From assembly GCA_024195265.1 (NCBI GenBank), contig JAJLRJ010000001.1:60630289-60694288 (forward strand): DNA of 64,000 nucleotides, written 5' to 3'. The notes beneath the pieces were generated by a model. The model searched no databases, was not told the origin of the DNA, and saw only the letters and a list, made by a program, of their open reading frames with translations. The stretch is from Dendrophyllia cribrosa. Lineage: Eukaryota > Cnidaria > Anthozoa > Scleractinia > Dendrophylliidae. Of this stretch, positions 10,430 to 22,400 are shown one piece after another (within the stretch, counting starts at the first letter, position 1; the number at the start of each line of letters is the position of its first letter). The position numbers were made by a program, and so were the translations under genes.

Positions 10430-10950
10430 TACCTTATTGGTACTAATTTTCGCGGGCACTTAATTTCGCGAAAAAAAGGTCGGCATATTTCGCGGGTCTT
10501 TATTTTCGCGATTTGGGTGCAAAATTATTTTCTTAGGGAATTAATTTTCGCGAAAATGAAAAAAAAAACACATTTTATTTCGAGAATTTTTAATTATTAT
10601 TTTACACTTCTTATTGCTGAAAATCATCAACTCATAACAAAACCAAACTATATGACGATAGCGATACAGATGAAGAGGTTCAAAGTAACACAGATAGTGA
10701 AATTTGACTGTTAAACTGTTGTTTATCATCTGTAGGCATGCCATAGAGCTTTTACACGTTATACACAATACATGTACGTAGACATGTGTTTCTTCATTAA
10801 TTGAGAAAACAAGAAATATAGGAGGGTATTAAATTTCGCGACATTAAAGTTCGCGGGAATTTTTTTTCGCGTCGCTTTAAGTTCGCGATTTTTTTTAAAT
10901 CGCGAAAATCGCGAAATTAAAGCGACGCGAAAATTAGTACCAATAAGGTA
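10430..10950. mobile_element. MITE rich in TTCGCG motifs
   Basis: Terminal inverted repeats of about 25 bp: TACCTTATTGGTACTAAT at the left end and its complement ending at 10950. A TA dinucleotide is duplicated at both ends. The interior contains about a dozen ttcgcg or cgcgaa hexamers, clustered subterminally. Frames inside are not conserved coding. Confidence 0.8.
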
Positions 10951-10967
10951 ATCTTCACAACAAGTGA

Positions 10968-11393
10968 GGGCCCGGGGGAGGGGGGGGGGGGGGGTACTCA
11001 ACAAAGTTTTGTACGGGGATGCTCCGCCCCAAGGTCCAAACCCTTATTCTTTCATATACCGTTTTTGACAGAAAAGGTACCCCTTTCATATACCTTTCAT
11101 TGAAAATGGTACCCCTTTCATATAGCCTTTACGTGCGTCTGTTTGATATATTTTGAAAGGCGCTTTTTATAACACTTAAATGACAGTTTTCCCTACCCTT
11201 TTTTATACTTCAACTCGTGTTTTCCCTACCCTTTCCTATACTTCGTGAAATCCCTACCCTTTCATATACTTCAACTCGTGAAATCCCTACCCTTTCATAT
11301 ACCTCCAGCCTCAAAAAGGTACCCTATTCGGGCGGAGCATCCCCGTATAGCCCATTATATGGAGTACGCCCCCCCCCCCCCCCGCGGGTGGCC
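10968..11393. mobile_element. MITE with G/C homopolymer ends
   Basis: The left end (G run, then tactc...tacggggatgctccgcccc) is mirrored at the right end (gggcggagcatccccgta...gagtacgcccc, then a C run). The interior has several degenerate direct repeats of ccctaccctttcatatac. Non-coding. Confidence 0.65.
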
Positions 11394-11394
11394 A

Positions 11395-11655
11395 CCGCAC
11401 TGTATACGTAGCAACAATAAGTGCAAATTTCATTGTTATAGCTGTATTCAAAATGAATACCACAGCCCAAAAGGGGTAGCCTGCGAATACAGCCGCCTCT
11501 CATCGCTCCCGGCCGCAAGAGGCGCGCGAACGCCCCTAGCGGCCGGGAGCGATGCATGAGAGGCGGCTGTATTCGCAGGCTACCAAAGGGGTGGCTAAAA
11601 TCGAAGATACAATGCAGAGAGAAAACAATGGGTTTTGATGAGAAACAGTAATTAC
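11395..11655. repeat. Duplicated segment, copy 2, split by insertion
   Basis: Matches 10265-10429 on both sides of the hairpin element 11477-11582. The repeated aaaggggt on each flank of that element looks like its 8-bp target duplication. Confidence 0.55.
11477..11582. mobile_element. Short GC-rich hairpin MITE
   Basis: Nearly perfect inverted arms of about 43 bp beginning tagcctgcgaatacagccgc and ending with its complement, separated by about 20 bp. An 8-bp aaaggggt flanks both sides, which suggests an hAT-like target duplication. Confidence 0.7.
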
Positions 11656-11760
11656 AATAGATAATTACTTCGGCTCACAGCATTGCAGGCAGCTTCGGGC
11701 TGCGCCCTCAGCTGCCTGCAATACACCTAATAGTGCTGCGAGCCGAAGTCATTATCTATT
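11656..11760. mobile_element. Second short hairpin MITE
   Basis: The arms aatagataattacttcggct and its inverted partner (11740-11760) enclose a nested hairpin, gcattgcaggcagct with agctgcctgcaat. Non-coding. Confidence 0.65.
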
Positions 11761-12193
11761 AAATAACATACACATAAAAGAATAATAAAGTGGCTGCCAT
11801 TTTGGAATGGGGAATTTTGATTGTCGCAATAGTTAGCTTGGGCCAGTGGAACCCCTAATGAGATAATGCGCTGTTACCACACCCTCGTGTAGAAAAAGAA
11901 AATAAAAAATAAGAAATAGCAAACTTCACGCCACATTGTTCTTGTCTTTGTTTAAAATTTGTGGCTTGTATCACCTGTACTTATACTAAATAAACGCATG
12001 CTCTGCGACTGTGGAATTTATGCAAATTCATCTTACACTCACATTTATTTATTTATCAAAAAAACACATCTCGATTGAGTTTGGGTTTTTGCACATCTGA
12101 GGTGGCGACTGAAAACAAAGCAACAGCTTGAACGCGCTTGGAACTCCATGACGTATTAAATAATTACCCTGCACTTTTTGTCATTCAGCGTCC
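11761..12193. other. Upstream region of Ly6-type gene
   Basis: AT-rich, with no exon recognised. It ends at a TATA-like catataaa (12194-12201), about 60 bases before the start codon of the next gene. Confidence 0.4.
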
Positions 12194-12201
12194 GCATATA
12201 A
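12194..12201 (+). promoter_or_regulatory. TATA-like element of Ly6-type gene
   Basis: catataaa lies about 55-60 bases upstream of the ATG at 12256, a plausible core promoter position for a short 5' UTR. Inferred from position only. Confidence 0.4.
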
Positions 12202-12255
12202 AGTGACACACGACTGAACAAAACAAAGTAAGTCAGAGCTTGATCGCTGCATACA

Positions 12256-13837
12256 ATGACACTGATGCAAGTATCGTTTATTCTGGCTTTTGGATTATTC
12301 TTTGCTTCTACGGGTAAGTCATTTGCACCATAATTTTTAACGGCAAGCTTACAAAATAATCATAATACAACGAGAACTGAAATTTAGGCAACAAATGATA
12401 ACAGTCAATGAACCTATGGCGAGTGCCACGGTATTACAGTACGACTCACGTCTGGTTTAATGCTTCCTACAGCCAGGATCCGCAGCCAGGAAAACGACAA
12501 AAAGCTTTTTTGATCGAAGATTTCAACGTCGTAATGAGTCGAGGACAACAATTAGTTTTCTTCGATGGCGACGATATCCATTACGCGATCTAATTCTTTA
12601 TTCTATGTATTTTTAAATCAGCTTCTGCAGGATGATTTCATGCTGTTAGGTTAGGACAGCTGTTAATAGGACGGTTGTAGCTTACTCAGTCAACAATCGC
12701 AAACATCTTTTAAAACATCTTAAACTTGTGAAATGAACTGTTACGCCATTTTCCCAACTTTACCCGAGAATCTATACTTTTATTAATTAGTTCTCTTTTT
12801 GCTTATGTAATGTATTTTTCTTGTAGAGTTAGTTCCTCGTTATACGATAACCGCGGGTCATTATGCAAAGCAAATACTAACCGACGCTACTGCCGGAAAA
12901 CAAATTCTTCAATAAAAAGTGTAACTGAATACGGTATATAATATAATATATCATAACCAGTTATATTTGTAGAGCACTGGACATTATAAACTACTGTAAA
13001 ATGCCGATTATAAGTCAAGGCCCATCTACCCACAGGGAGCAGAGGAGCCAAATTTGACCTTTACGCGTTCGATCTTCGTTCTGTTATTTACGAGTCTGTT
13101 TTTCGCCCCAGCGGGACCCCAAGCGTAATCGGAGCTTTCCGTTGGGTAACCGCAGACTGCTGACTGTTGGCGCCACAAAATCGTTACGCAGCACTTCGTG
13201 CTTCGCTCGGAAAGCTATAATACGCTCTCCGGAAAGCGCCGATTACGCTTGGGGTCCCGCTGGGACAAAAACTCGAAAACAACAGATCGAATAACGCAAG
13301 ACACAGCGCGCGTATAAAGCTCAAAGATCGAACGCGTATTAGGTCAAATTTGGCTCCTCTGCTCCCTGTGATCTACCTTTAAACAAAAAATATATTATTG
13401 TTATTACACAACTTAGTTTGCACTGATATTTTTCGAAAACTTTATTTTAAAAAAATCGGATGTTTGGAACTAAACAAAGTGTTTTGCTTATTTTCATTTC
13501 AGGTGAAGCACTTAAATGCAACTACTGCAAAAGTTATGTTTCATTTGAAGATTGCGACAAATATATGAAACATGCGGGGTGTGATGAGCAGTTTGGCTTG
13601 GACCGCTGCATGAAAATTCATACCAGGGCATCCAGAACAACCGAAGAAAAATACGAACGAAGGTGCTCGTCCGCAGATCAATGCGAGAAGCCATCATGCA
13701 AGGCCGCTGGTGACGACAAATGTGACGTGTACTGCTGTTCAGGTGACAACTGCAACAAAACAGCGGTTACAGGTGTCAGCTGTCCGACGCTATTCGTATG
13801 CGCAGTGTTGGTGTTTTTGATAAAGCTAATGGATTGA
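12256..13837 (+). CDS. Ly6/uPAR three-finger GPI-anchored protein (2 exons)
   Basis: Coding exons 12256-12313 and 13503-13837 join in phase (ACG G|GT) to give 130 residues. The donor is GTAAGT and the acceptor TTTCAG. Exon 1 encodes a signal peptide (MTLMQVSFILAFGLFFAST) whose cleavage site would fall near the exon junction. The mature part has the cysteine spacing of a Ly6/uPAR domain, opening with CNYC and closing with the diagnostic CCSGDNCNKT. A hydrophobic C-terminal tail (LFVCAVLVFLIKLMD) fits a GPI-attachment signal. Expected to be an extracellular, lipid-anchored surface protein; ligand unknown. AATAAA signals follow at about 14183 and 14419. A MITE sits in the intron. Confidence 0.85.
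13031..13370. mobile_element. MITE in Ly6-gene intron, 7-bp target duplication
   Basis: Terminal inverted repeats of about 30 bp (cacagggagcagaggagcca at the left, its complement at the right end) plus inner inverted blocks around gggaccccaagcgtaatcgg. The flanks carry the direct duplication atctacc (13024-13030 and 13371-13377). 340 bp, non-coding. Confidence 0.85.
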
Positions 13838-15629
13838 AGATAGATTGGTATTATTAAATATGTAGCATTTTACGGTTAGTGTAGAATTTTTTTCCCTTCA
13901 AGCCAGCCCCTATTATACCAGTTCACGTTTAAATGTTTTACCAGATTGCCGTGTGGTAGTCCCACATGGACAGTAAGGAGTTCATTTCGGCTTTAAATTA
14001 CCCGATGGAAGTGATGGCGGAAGTGAAAGGGCTGTCATTTTGGTTGGAAGATAAACATACACTCTTTTCATATATAAGAATGAATATTTTTCATGCCCAG
14101 GCTGGATATTACTTTTTTTGCCGACTTTAGGCGAAAAATATTCTTGTGTATTTCTAGATTACAGAGTATAGTATTTCAGTTAAATAAAACGGATGTGACC
14201 AGGAATTGAGCTATCAGGTAGCACTGCATGGTGTCTGTTTCGTGTTACATGCGCGTATAATTGTCATTCGTGGACGTCTACAAACTTACTATACAATATT
14301 ATTAAAACGACCAACTGTCATGAATATCTTTTGTACTTTTTATCCGAATTGTGGATATGTCGATCATATGTCTAGTACCAGTTTTGATCGTTTTGTTAGC
14401 TAGTTCACCATACTTTTCAATAAAGTTCATTTAAAATATTATTTGATTCTATAATTGTATTTTACACTGTATTTTCCATCAACACGCAAAAAATGTTCTT
14501 AACAAAATCTCAGCTTTGGGTATATTATTAACATATTAAAATTTCGCCAAGTTCAGCCTCAATATTAATATAAAAAGATTCTTATAAAAAAATGTACATA
14601 CATAACGTGGCATAATTTTATTTCAACACGGTGTCCTTCATACATATCATGCCCTTCGTGATATTATGATTACTAAGTTGCTAAAGATAATAAGTTAATC
14701 GCATACCACTAGTTAAAAACTATCGAATTCTAGATTATAAAAATGCAAATTTCGTTGTGTTTGTAAAAGCTGCACTATTTGATATATTTTTTAATATTGC
14801 TAGAGAGGCCATTCAAGAGAACAAAATCCTCTATATTGAAAACTTTTTTACCAGTTTCGCTGTTTGGCCGGTCTAGTCACAAACATATTACTAGACGAAT
14901 TTCTCACTGAGTTGTTCCCAGGAGAGCCCTGCTATAACTAAAACAATGCTTTGGTGTTCAAGGTTTAGGAAGAAATACTTTCCTTCAATTCACAATTTAA
15001 ACCAATCAGCGGCACAACCGAGATCTCATGGTAACTTAACGCCATCAGTATGAACATGTATGAGTTTTTATGTATTATTCCTTATGTGTCAATACTTTGA
15101 CAGAAAAACTTGTGACGTGATGGCTCAAACCCAAAGCAAATAGCAGAACACATCTTTATTTCTCAGGACAAATATTAAGTTCTGAAGCTTCACCCAAAAG
15201 ACGTTGCGGTCGACGTTTGTTTTTGTTTTGAAATGCTCCATTGTTCAAACGCGTGATCTGATTGGATGCACGCATTTAAGCGTGAATTTTATGTTACACG
15301 AAGTTCAGCACAGAAAGTGATCACGGCACGCATAGCATATTGGGTGAAGGTGAGCCTTTTAAACACTGTTTTCCAGTCCCTAAATGTGTTAACTGTGTTT
15401 CCATTTTCAACGTCACAACGGCTAATCGTGTAAACGCACACACGCACGAGCAATGAAGCTCGTACCGGGAATCTTTGGATTTCCACTCGTTTTTTTGATG
15501 TTTGTGTCAGTTGAAATGCTTACAAGCTATGCGAGAGGTTTTTCGCTAAAGCTAGGTTATAGAAAAGTCGACCTGAAAGACTTTCCTTAGAAGGTGTGGT
15601 TGACGGAAGGAATTCCTTGCCCATGCACG
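13838..15629. other. 3' UTR and gene-free stretch
   Basis: The beginning is the likely 3' UTR of the Ly6-type gene, with AATAAA near 14183 and 14419. Beyond that no exon, RNA gene or clear mobile element was recognised. Small open frames here are not supported. Confidence 0.45.
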
Positions 15630-15739
15630 TTAACCCTAACCCTAACCCTAACCCTAACCCCTAACCCTAACCCTAACCCCTAACCCCTAACCCTAACCCT
15701 AACCCTAACCCTAACCCTAACCCTAACCCTAACCCTAAC
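15630..15739. repeat. Interstitial telomeric repeat (CCCTAA)n
   Basis: About 18 units of ccctaa, some ccccta variants, in a single block with no other telomeric or subtelomeric features. TTAGGG is the telomere repeat of cnidarians and most animals. Flanking DNA on both sides is ordinary, so it is internal to the chromosome or contig. Confidence 0.95.
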
Positions 15740-16431
15740 TTAGGCCTGTTCTTCAAAGTGCAACTAGAGCTACAAACTTAGCCTTGCTTCGCAACTGATC
15801 GAGTACAACGTTAAAAGAAGTGAAGTGAACAACAGAGTTGAATGTCCTTAATATAACAGCTAAACCTTATCTTAGGTTTATCAAACACTACTGAACTAGA
15901 CAAAGCAAATCTCGATGGTGATCTTAAAATTTTGGTTTAACAAGGAAAGTTGTCTTAAAATCTTAACTTCTATTGGCAACGTTATTAAATATGCCCACCT
16001 GTGTTGATCTCATGATCAGAAATAAGGTTACTAAATTTATAACGTGAACTAAATATGCCAATTTAGCTGTCTAAAATTACGAGACACTAAAATAACAAGA
16101 ATTTTACTTCATAACGCACGCATACCAACACACACGCACGTACACGCACAACCAAAAGAAATCGATACACTTGGACACGCGTTGACTTCACACTTTGATT
16201 TACGGATCCTTGCATACAAACCCACTCATAAAACACCTACACACTACGCAATGTACGTCCCTTGGACGTCACTTTCTTTGATTTTATAATGGAATGATGT
16301 CATTCAGGTTCTTTATAAACTGAGCCACTAAGAAGTATTACAACAAGACATGGCTTTAAATATATCCGACCAGGCACAGAATATTTCTAAATATAACTAA
16401 ATTAGAAAAACAACACGACAAGTGAAAACTC
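15740..16431. other. Gene-free stretch downstream of the DyP-GRE gene
   Basis: Holds the presumed 3' UTR of the minus-strand gene ending at 16432. A CA/CG-rich microsatellite-like patch lies at 16105-16150. No clear polyadenylation signal was identified. Confidence 0.4.
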
Positions 16432-19400
16432 CTAGTGACTCGTGGTCTGGTAGTACACTCGTCTTTCCTGGTGCTTCTGGTGCGAGGTAAAGAACGCGAC
16501 GTAAAATTCAGTCCAGCCACCAGTTCGCACCCTGATAAGATCGTACTTCTCTGGGCTTCTTTGAGCATGTGACAAAGTGTTCGGGTTGGCACAGGTTACT
16601 ATTGCAAAAAAAAAAAACAGGAAACATTATTAAAACTTAAATTCAGTCACACTAGTGATTTATATCTATTTGACATAAATACATTATCAAGCAGAAAGCT
16701 GACGAGAGTTTCCCACTCTAGAATATCTAGAATATCTGGGCACTAGCCTAAGGCGCTATGATATCTGGGATCGTTGGGGCGATAGGGGGAGGTGTATTGA
16801 AGAGGGAGACGAAACCATGCTGGGTAAATAACAAAGCAGGTTTTTTTCTACTCTTTACTGCAATTTTAGTACCCAAGATGATACCAATCTCAAACGTTTA
16901 CCCCCTGAAAGGTACGAAGATCATCCCATCATTTTTAACCCGTGAATACGCGTAGCGTAACGAACGGGTTATCAGAGACGACGGCAAATTCACTCACTCA
17001 CTCACTCACTCGCTCTATCCATCACTCAGAATCATATTTCTTATTAAAAATTGTTCGCAGTAGGGATTGTTTTCTGTCCAAAAACACTTTATTACTCCTG
17101 ATTAACTCGAATCAGCTTACTTGTCAAGACGTTTCCTCCAATTTCATTCCCCTCAGCATAACGTTTAAGGAATGCTGCTAAATCTTCTTCCTTAAAATCT
17201 TCTTCGATGTTTAGATCAACCTCGGCACCATTCGCTAGCCCAAGATTGATGCACGTGTTATCCCAACACTTCATGGCCCTGCAAAAGTAAAGTAAACGAC
17301 GTAGAAATGTTACAGGAATTAAGTAAGAGATGCTGCGTGCCATTGTAGGCCTTAGCGGACGGGGATGGGAGAAAGAAGGGGTACTCGCCGTCCCTACGAT
17401 TGGTCGCTGTTTCCTTTTCTGAACTTACTTGTATATGTCACATTTCCTTGGTGTGGCGGGTAGATCCAGTGGTGTTGGAGCAGCACTCATATCTGAAGCC
17501 ATGGGGGACCCTACCCTCCTGCCATCTGCTGACGCTGCACAGCTCAGCCCCCATCCGACATAACCCTCAAATGTGCCAGATCCCGGGGGCAATAAAATAT
17601 CCCACGGTTGAGATCCAGGAATCGAGTTCTTCTGCTTCAAGCTCTGGATGAGATCCTTCAGAGGATGACCTTCGGTTGGTGGCGTGTCACGTGATACTTC
17701 CTTTACAACGGTTGTTATCTTTTCAGCTAACCAGCTATCCGAAAGAAATAAGAGAATGGGTAAACATTTAGACTTTTCATATTGGAAAAACAAATAAAAA
17801 ATTCTTCGACTCGGTCCATTTTCATCCGCATAATTTCACGAGACTTACGGCAAATATCATCCCTTTAACACTATAAACGGTTATCTCGCTTAAAAGTGAA
17901 AAGGTTTCTTTCCATGAAGAACAGGAATGTTGGATGAGAAATTTGCACGACTTGATTTCTTTTTAAAGTTAATTTCCTACTCAGATATTCTCTTTAGAGA
18001 CGCCGTATACGCATGCGCATACAAAGTTCTCTAATTTTCTTAATCCTTTTCCCCATAACTCGGTTATTAAAGACCGTCGGGCTTCACACTTTTGTCAAGT
18101 CAAAGTATCACAAAGTTGAACATTGCAGATAGCGACAGTTGTTACGGAGACACGGTTTGAAGGTCACTTAAAAGAAAGCTTTCTATTCTGGAAATATTAC
18201 ATGTATTTCTAACATTACTGTAGTGATAATGGAAATTTAGCAACTCGCCTAGCGATGTGAATTTTTAGAACATTTTTTGGTTCGAGTAAATTAACACATT
18301 AAATTGTACTAACCTTGCAATGCTTTTAATTTCATCGTTTTCTGCTCCTGCGCTAGTTCCAAATTTGGGCAAGTCCAGTGCTTTCTGACGTAACTCTTTA
18401 TATGAGTCAGATAAACGTTGTCCTCGCGTGTGTCCCGTGAGCTCCTCGTGGAAAGGCTCTTGCATTTTGTATCCCCAGTCACACTTTAGGCAGCATACTA
18501 ACTGAGAAAGAGAAGTCACAGCTGTGTCATGGTCGAAACACAATTTCTTTATGGCGTACAAAGAATCCACTGTATTGGCGAAGCTGATGAACTGCACTCC
18601 GACAATCGTGTAGTTGGCTCCAGCGTTGTACATATCACGCTTGGTCTCCAGGCAGCCACGGATGACAGACGACAGCAAGGGACTGGGGCAGAAATTGACA
18701 ATGTTGCCATAGTTCGCTATGGTGTTGAACAGATTGTTTTCAGTTTGCACCCATAGATGCTTGACGAAAAGGACTTTTACCTGTAGAACAGGACGAAAGG
18801 AATAAAACTATAAACACAGCGTTAAGCTTATCTAGGGGGTGATTAAATTAGGAACAAGATATGAGCTTAGCAAAGAGTTGCAATCCGAAAACTTATTATG
18901 GCACTGGAATTTATCTTAACGGAATAAAATTCTAGCTAGCTTGTTTACAAAATTGGTCAAAATTCTACTTCCGGCTTTTTACTACGGCAAGCAATCCGCT
19001 AGATGTTTCGTTTTCGCGGTATAATTGAAAAGATGATTGTCGAATCAAAGTTAATGTCTCCAGTCTGAATATTTTGCTCAATTCTTTGGACTGATCTGTA
19101 AGTGTTTAACAGGACGGTTTGTTGCTTGACATGACCATGTGCTAGTGTTTACCTGAAACGAAGACATTTTACATGATACAAATTAAAACGAATTTTAGGC
19201 AAGAAAGAAATGGAGAATCGAGCTTCAGATGTCACCTATATATTAAGGAATAAATTACGCGAGTCATATTTTTAAAAATATGTTTTGTTGGATGCTCCAA
19301 AACTGACGAAGTTCCACAACGGCAAAGCGCTTTCCATTCAACCAAAAATTCCGGAAATTCCGGGTTGAGAAGCGAATGGAACATAAATTTCCCAGAATAA

Positions 19401-22400
19401 AATAACGGAATTTTAGGACAACCTCGCGCGGTTGTCCTAAAACTTCGGAAAATCGGAACAACCGGAAAAACCGTTCCATTCAACCATTCCTGCTCGGCCC
19501 AGTTTCTCCGAGCCGGAATCGAACGTGTCCGCATGGTCAAGATGGCGTCTCAATATCAGTGCGGTCGGCATTAGATAACATCGGGTGAAACCTGATTTCT
19601 GCCCAGCGGTCGCAGTGAAAACAATAGGCCATTTCCGAGTTACGTTATGCCTCGTTGTCAAAGCGAGGCTAGGTGCACAACCTTTCATATGAAAATTGTT
19701 TTTTATTCAAATGCAAATAAAACTCATCTTCATATGAAAGGATGTGCACCTAGCCTCGCTTTGACAACGAGGCATAACGTAACTCGGAAATGGCCCATTG
19801 GTTTGTGGGGTTGCTCATTCTCGCGCGGGCGCAGAAATCAGGTTTCACCCGATGTTATTTAATGCTCACCTATCAGTGCACGGCGTGTTTGTTTTTCACC
19901 GAAAGCTTACAGCTCTTTCTCGAGCATGATTGCTCACGTAACATAGCTAGTACAACAGCAGAAATGGCCACAGCTAGGACTGGTAAGTAGCACAGAAATG
20001 CTTATAAGCTTACGTATTAAACGAATGTAATAAGTCACGAGCACAAAGTAGTCGCCGACTCGATTTTTAAAAATTCCTTCGTATGTAACAGCTAGCTGCA
20101 CTGAAAAAAATAATATCATCGTTTTCGCTTAAAATATCGTACGTTTTAACTTCAGAGTCGTCGAACAACTCCAAAGCAAGTAAAAGAGGCAACGAGTCCG
20201 CCATTTGTTTTGCTTTGGTTTATTTTGTATTTTCGCGCGAAACTTGGAACATTATGGCCTGGAACAACCAACCGGAAAATACTGTTCCATTCGCCACACG
20301 GAATGCCTGGAATTTCAAACCGAAATTTTTGGACGAATGGAAAGCGCCCAAATATCTTCTCGTCGCCGACGGGACCGCGACAGCAGGAAGGCTAGCTAGA
20401 GCATGCGCAGTATCGCACAAATCATGGCACCACTTCCGGCCGAAGTCGCCTTCTGTTGCTTAAGTTTTGTATTGTTTAATAATGACTATTTTATTAAAAT
20501 AATAATACTCATAGGACACATTATCGCTCTAACCTCTTCAAAAGAAATAATGTCCTCTGGACGAGTTGTGGGCAGTGACTTGGGAGTACCGTCCAAGTAA
20601 GCAGGCCCTGCGAGCAAGTATGTGGCTCCATGGTTTATAGCCATTTCCAGCACCTGCAGCAGTGTTACGTACGCCAAAGAGAACTGTGTTTCACCGGGGA
20701 AAATGGGTTCATAGCAACCATCACAAGAGTAGTTTCGCGCTGTTTGCAAGCCCACGGGAAGATCAGTGGTTCCCGTTTGCATAAGCCCCGTTATAAGACG
20801 ATCATCGTGGAGAAATATCGGATGGGCCCCTCCACTGAGGACAGTTCTTGCTGCCTCTCGCAGAACCTGTGGTAACAAGAAATATGAAAGCCCATGGTAT
20901 GTCTTTGGTTGCCACGTTACAATTGGTTGGTGATGTAAGGTAGACTAGTCAAAAATTATCTTGAGGATGTGACACTTCTCACCTGTTCAGGCATGTTTTC
21001 GTGCACTCTAAGGGACAAACAAGGTGCGTTGAGCGGAAGCCTGCGGGAAGCTTTAAGGCACATTATGGTGATGGCATTGCACGCATCTGTCGGGACTTTC
21101 TCCTTGTTGGCTTTGTATCCACCAACAGTAATCTAAATGGTAATAAAGAAAACTCACATGAGCTACTTAACTAAAATTTACATGTAAAACATTAGCTATT
21201 ATAGGAGACATAAGTAAAAAGTTAACTTACTACCACCATTTCTTGGTGGCCGTCTATTTCAGTCAGTCTGTTAGCGCTAGCATTTGTTGATTTTTCAACT
21301 CTTGCTCTGTGTGTACTCTTGTACGCACTATGGTCCTTTTCTTTTAATTTAGGCTTTTTGCGTCCAAAGTTAGAGTAACTAAAAATATCCGAGCCTTTTT
21401 GCGTAAATATTTAATTTTAAATATCAAAATTTCCTGATACCGATTTTTTACAACTGCCTCTGTAACGTGTTGGCCAAGTTTTACGAAAATCCGTCAAACC
21501 TACATACTCTAAAAAATCGTTCAAAGTCGACATATTTTCCCAAAATTCAAGTGCGAGATTTTCACTCGTAACATTTTGTAAACGACATGCGCCACCAATG
21601 AATCAGCCTCACCCCTTCACCCCTGCGCGTAGGACAAAATACACCGATAGTTATCCGACGAGGGAATACAAGTTCGACGCAAAGTCATTTTTAAACCCAA
21701 TTTCTGACAAATTTTGGTTTGATGGCGACTTTATTCTTCGCAAGTGTTAAGCTGATAAAGCCGGATAGTTGCTTGTGGTTGAAGAAATATTTTTTGGGGG
21801 AATTTTTGTACCTCGAAGGTAGGGAGTAACCTTAAACTCGATTGTCTAAGAAGCAAAACATAATTTTTTATTTTTTTGGCATTTTACAAAACCAAGCTTA
21901 CAAACAAGAAATATTACAAGCACAAACAAAATCAACAACAACAACAAAAAAAGAGAAATACAATGTTACAAGATTTTGATTGAAGTACGCCTAGATATAG
22001 AGGGGGTAAATAAGAGATTGGATTTTTAATTAGTATACAGATCAAGATTTATTGACTTATGAATAGAGTTCAATTCTATACTTGTACATTACTTTTTTTA
22101 TAAAATCAGAGATCAGTAATGAATCATTCTGGAGTTTTCTTTTATAAATATAGTAACGCAAAAACAGTAGAGTGTAATTTAATTTTTTCTGTAATACATC
22201 AGATACAGTAGGTAGCCCAAATAAAAATTCCTCAGTGTTAAGATTGAATGCAGAATTGTGAGTTGTATTAAACCATTGTAACACCTTCTGAGCGAAAGAC
22301 ACAGTGAACTGACAACTTATAAAGCTGTGATCAATAGAATCCTCTTCTCCGCAATAAATACAATCACTATTTTCCTTAATCTTGAACCTGAAAAGTTCCT

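Noticed and set aside
12640..12665. Third hammerhead (contains cagctgt)
   Set aside because: No CUGANGA box or GAAA at the required positions on either strand.
16356..16592. 78-residue minus-strand frame starting MPTRTL
   Set aside because: It overlaps exon 13 of the fusion gene in the wrong frame; the splice-consistent frame encodes the radical loop.
20205..20463. Several overlapping plus-strand frames
   Set aside because: They lie in intron 9 of the fusion gene over an old dispersed repeat; open frames in four registers point to GC content rather than coding.
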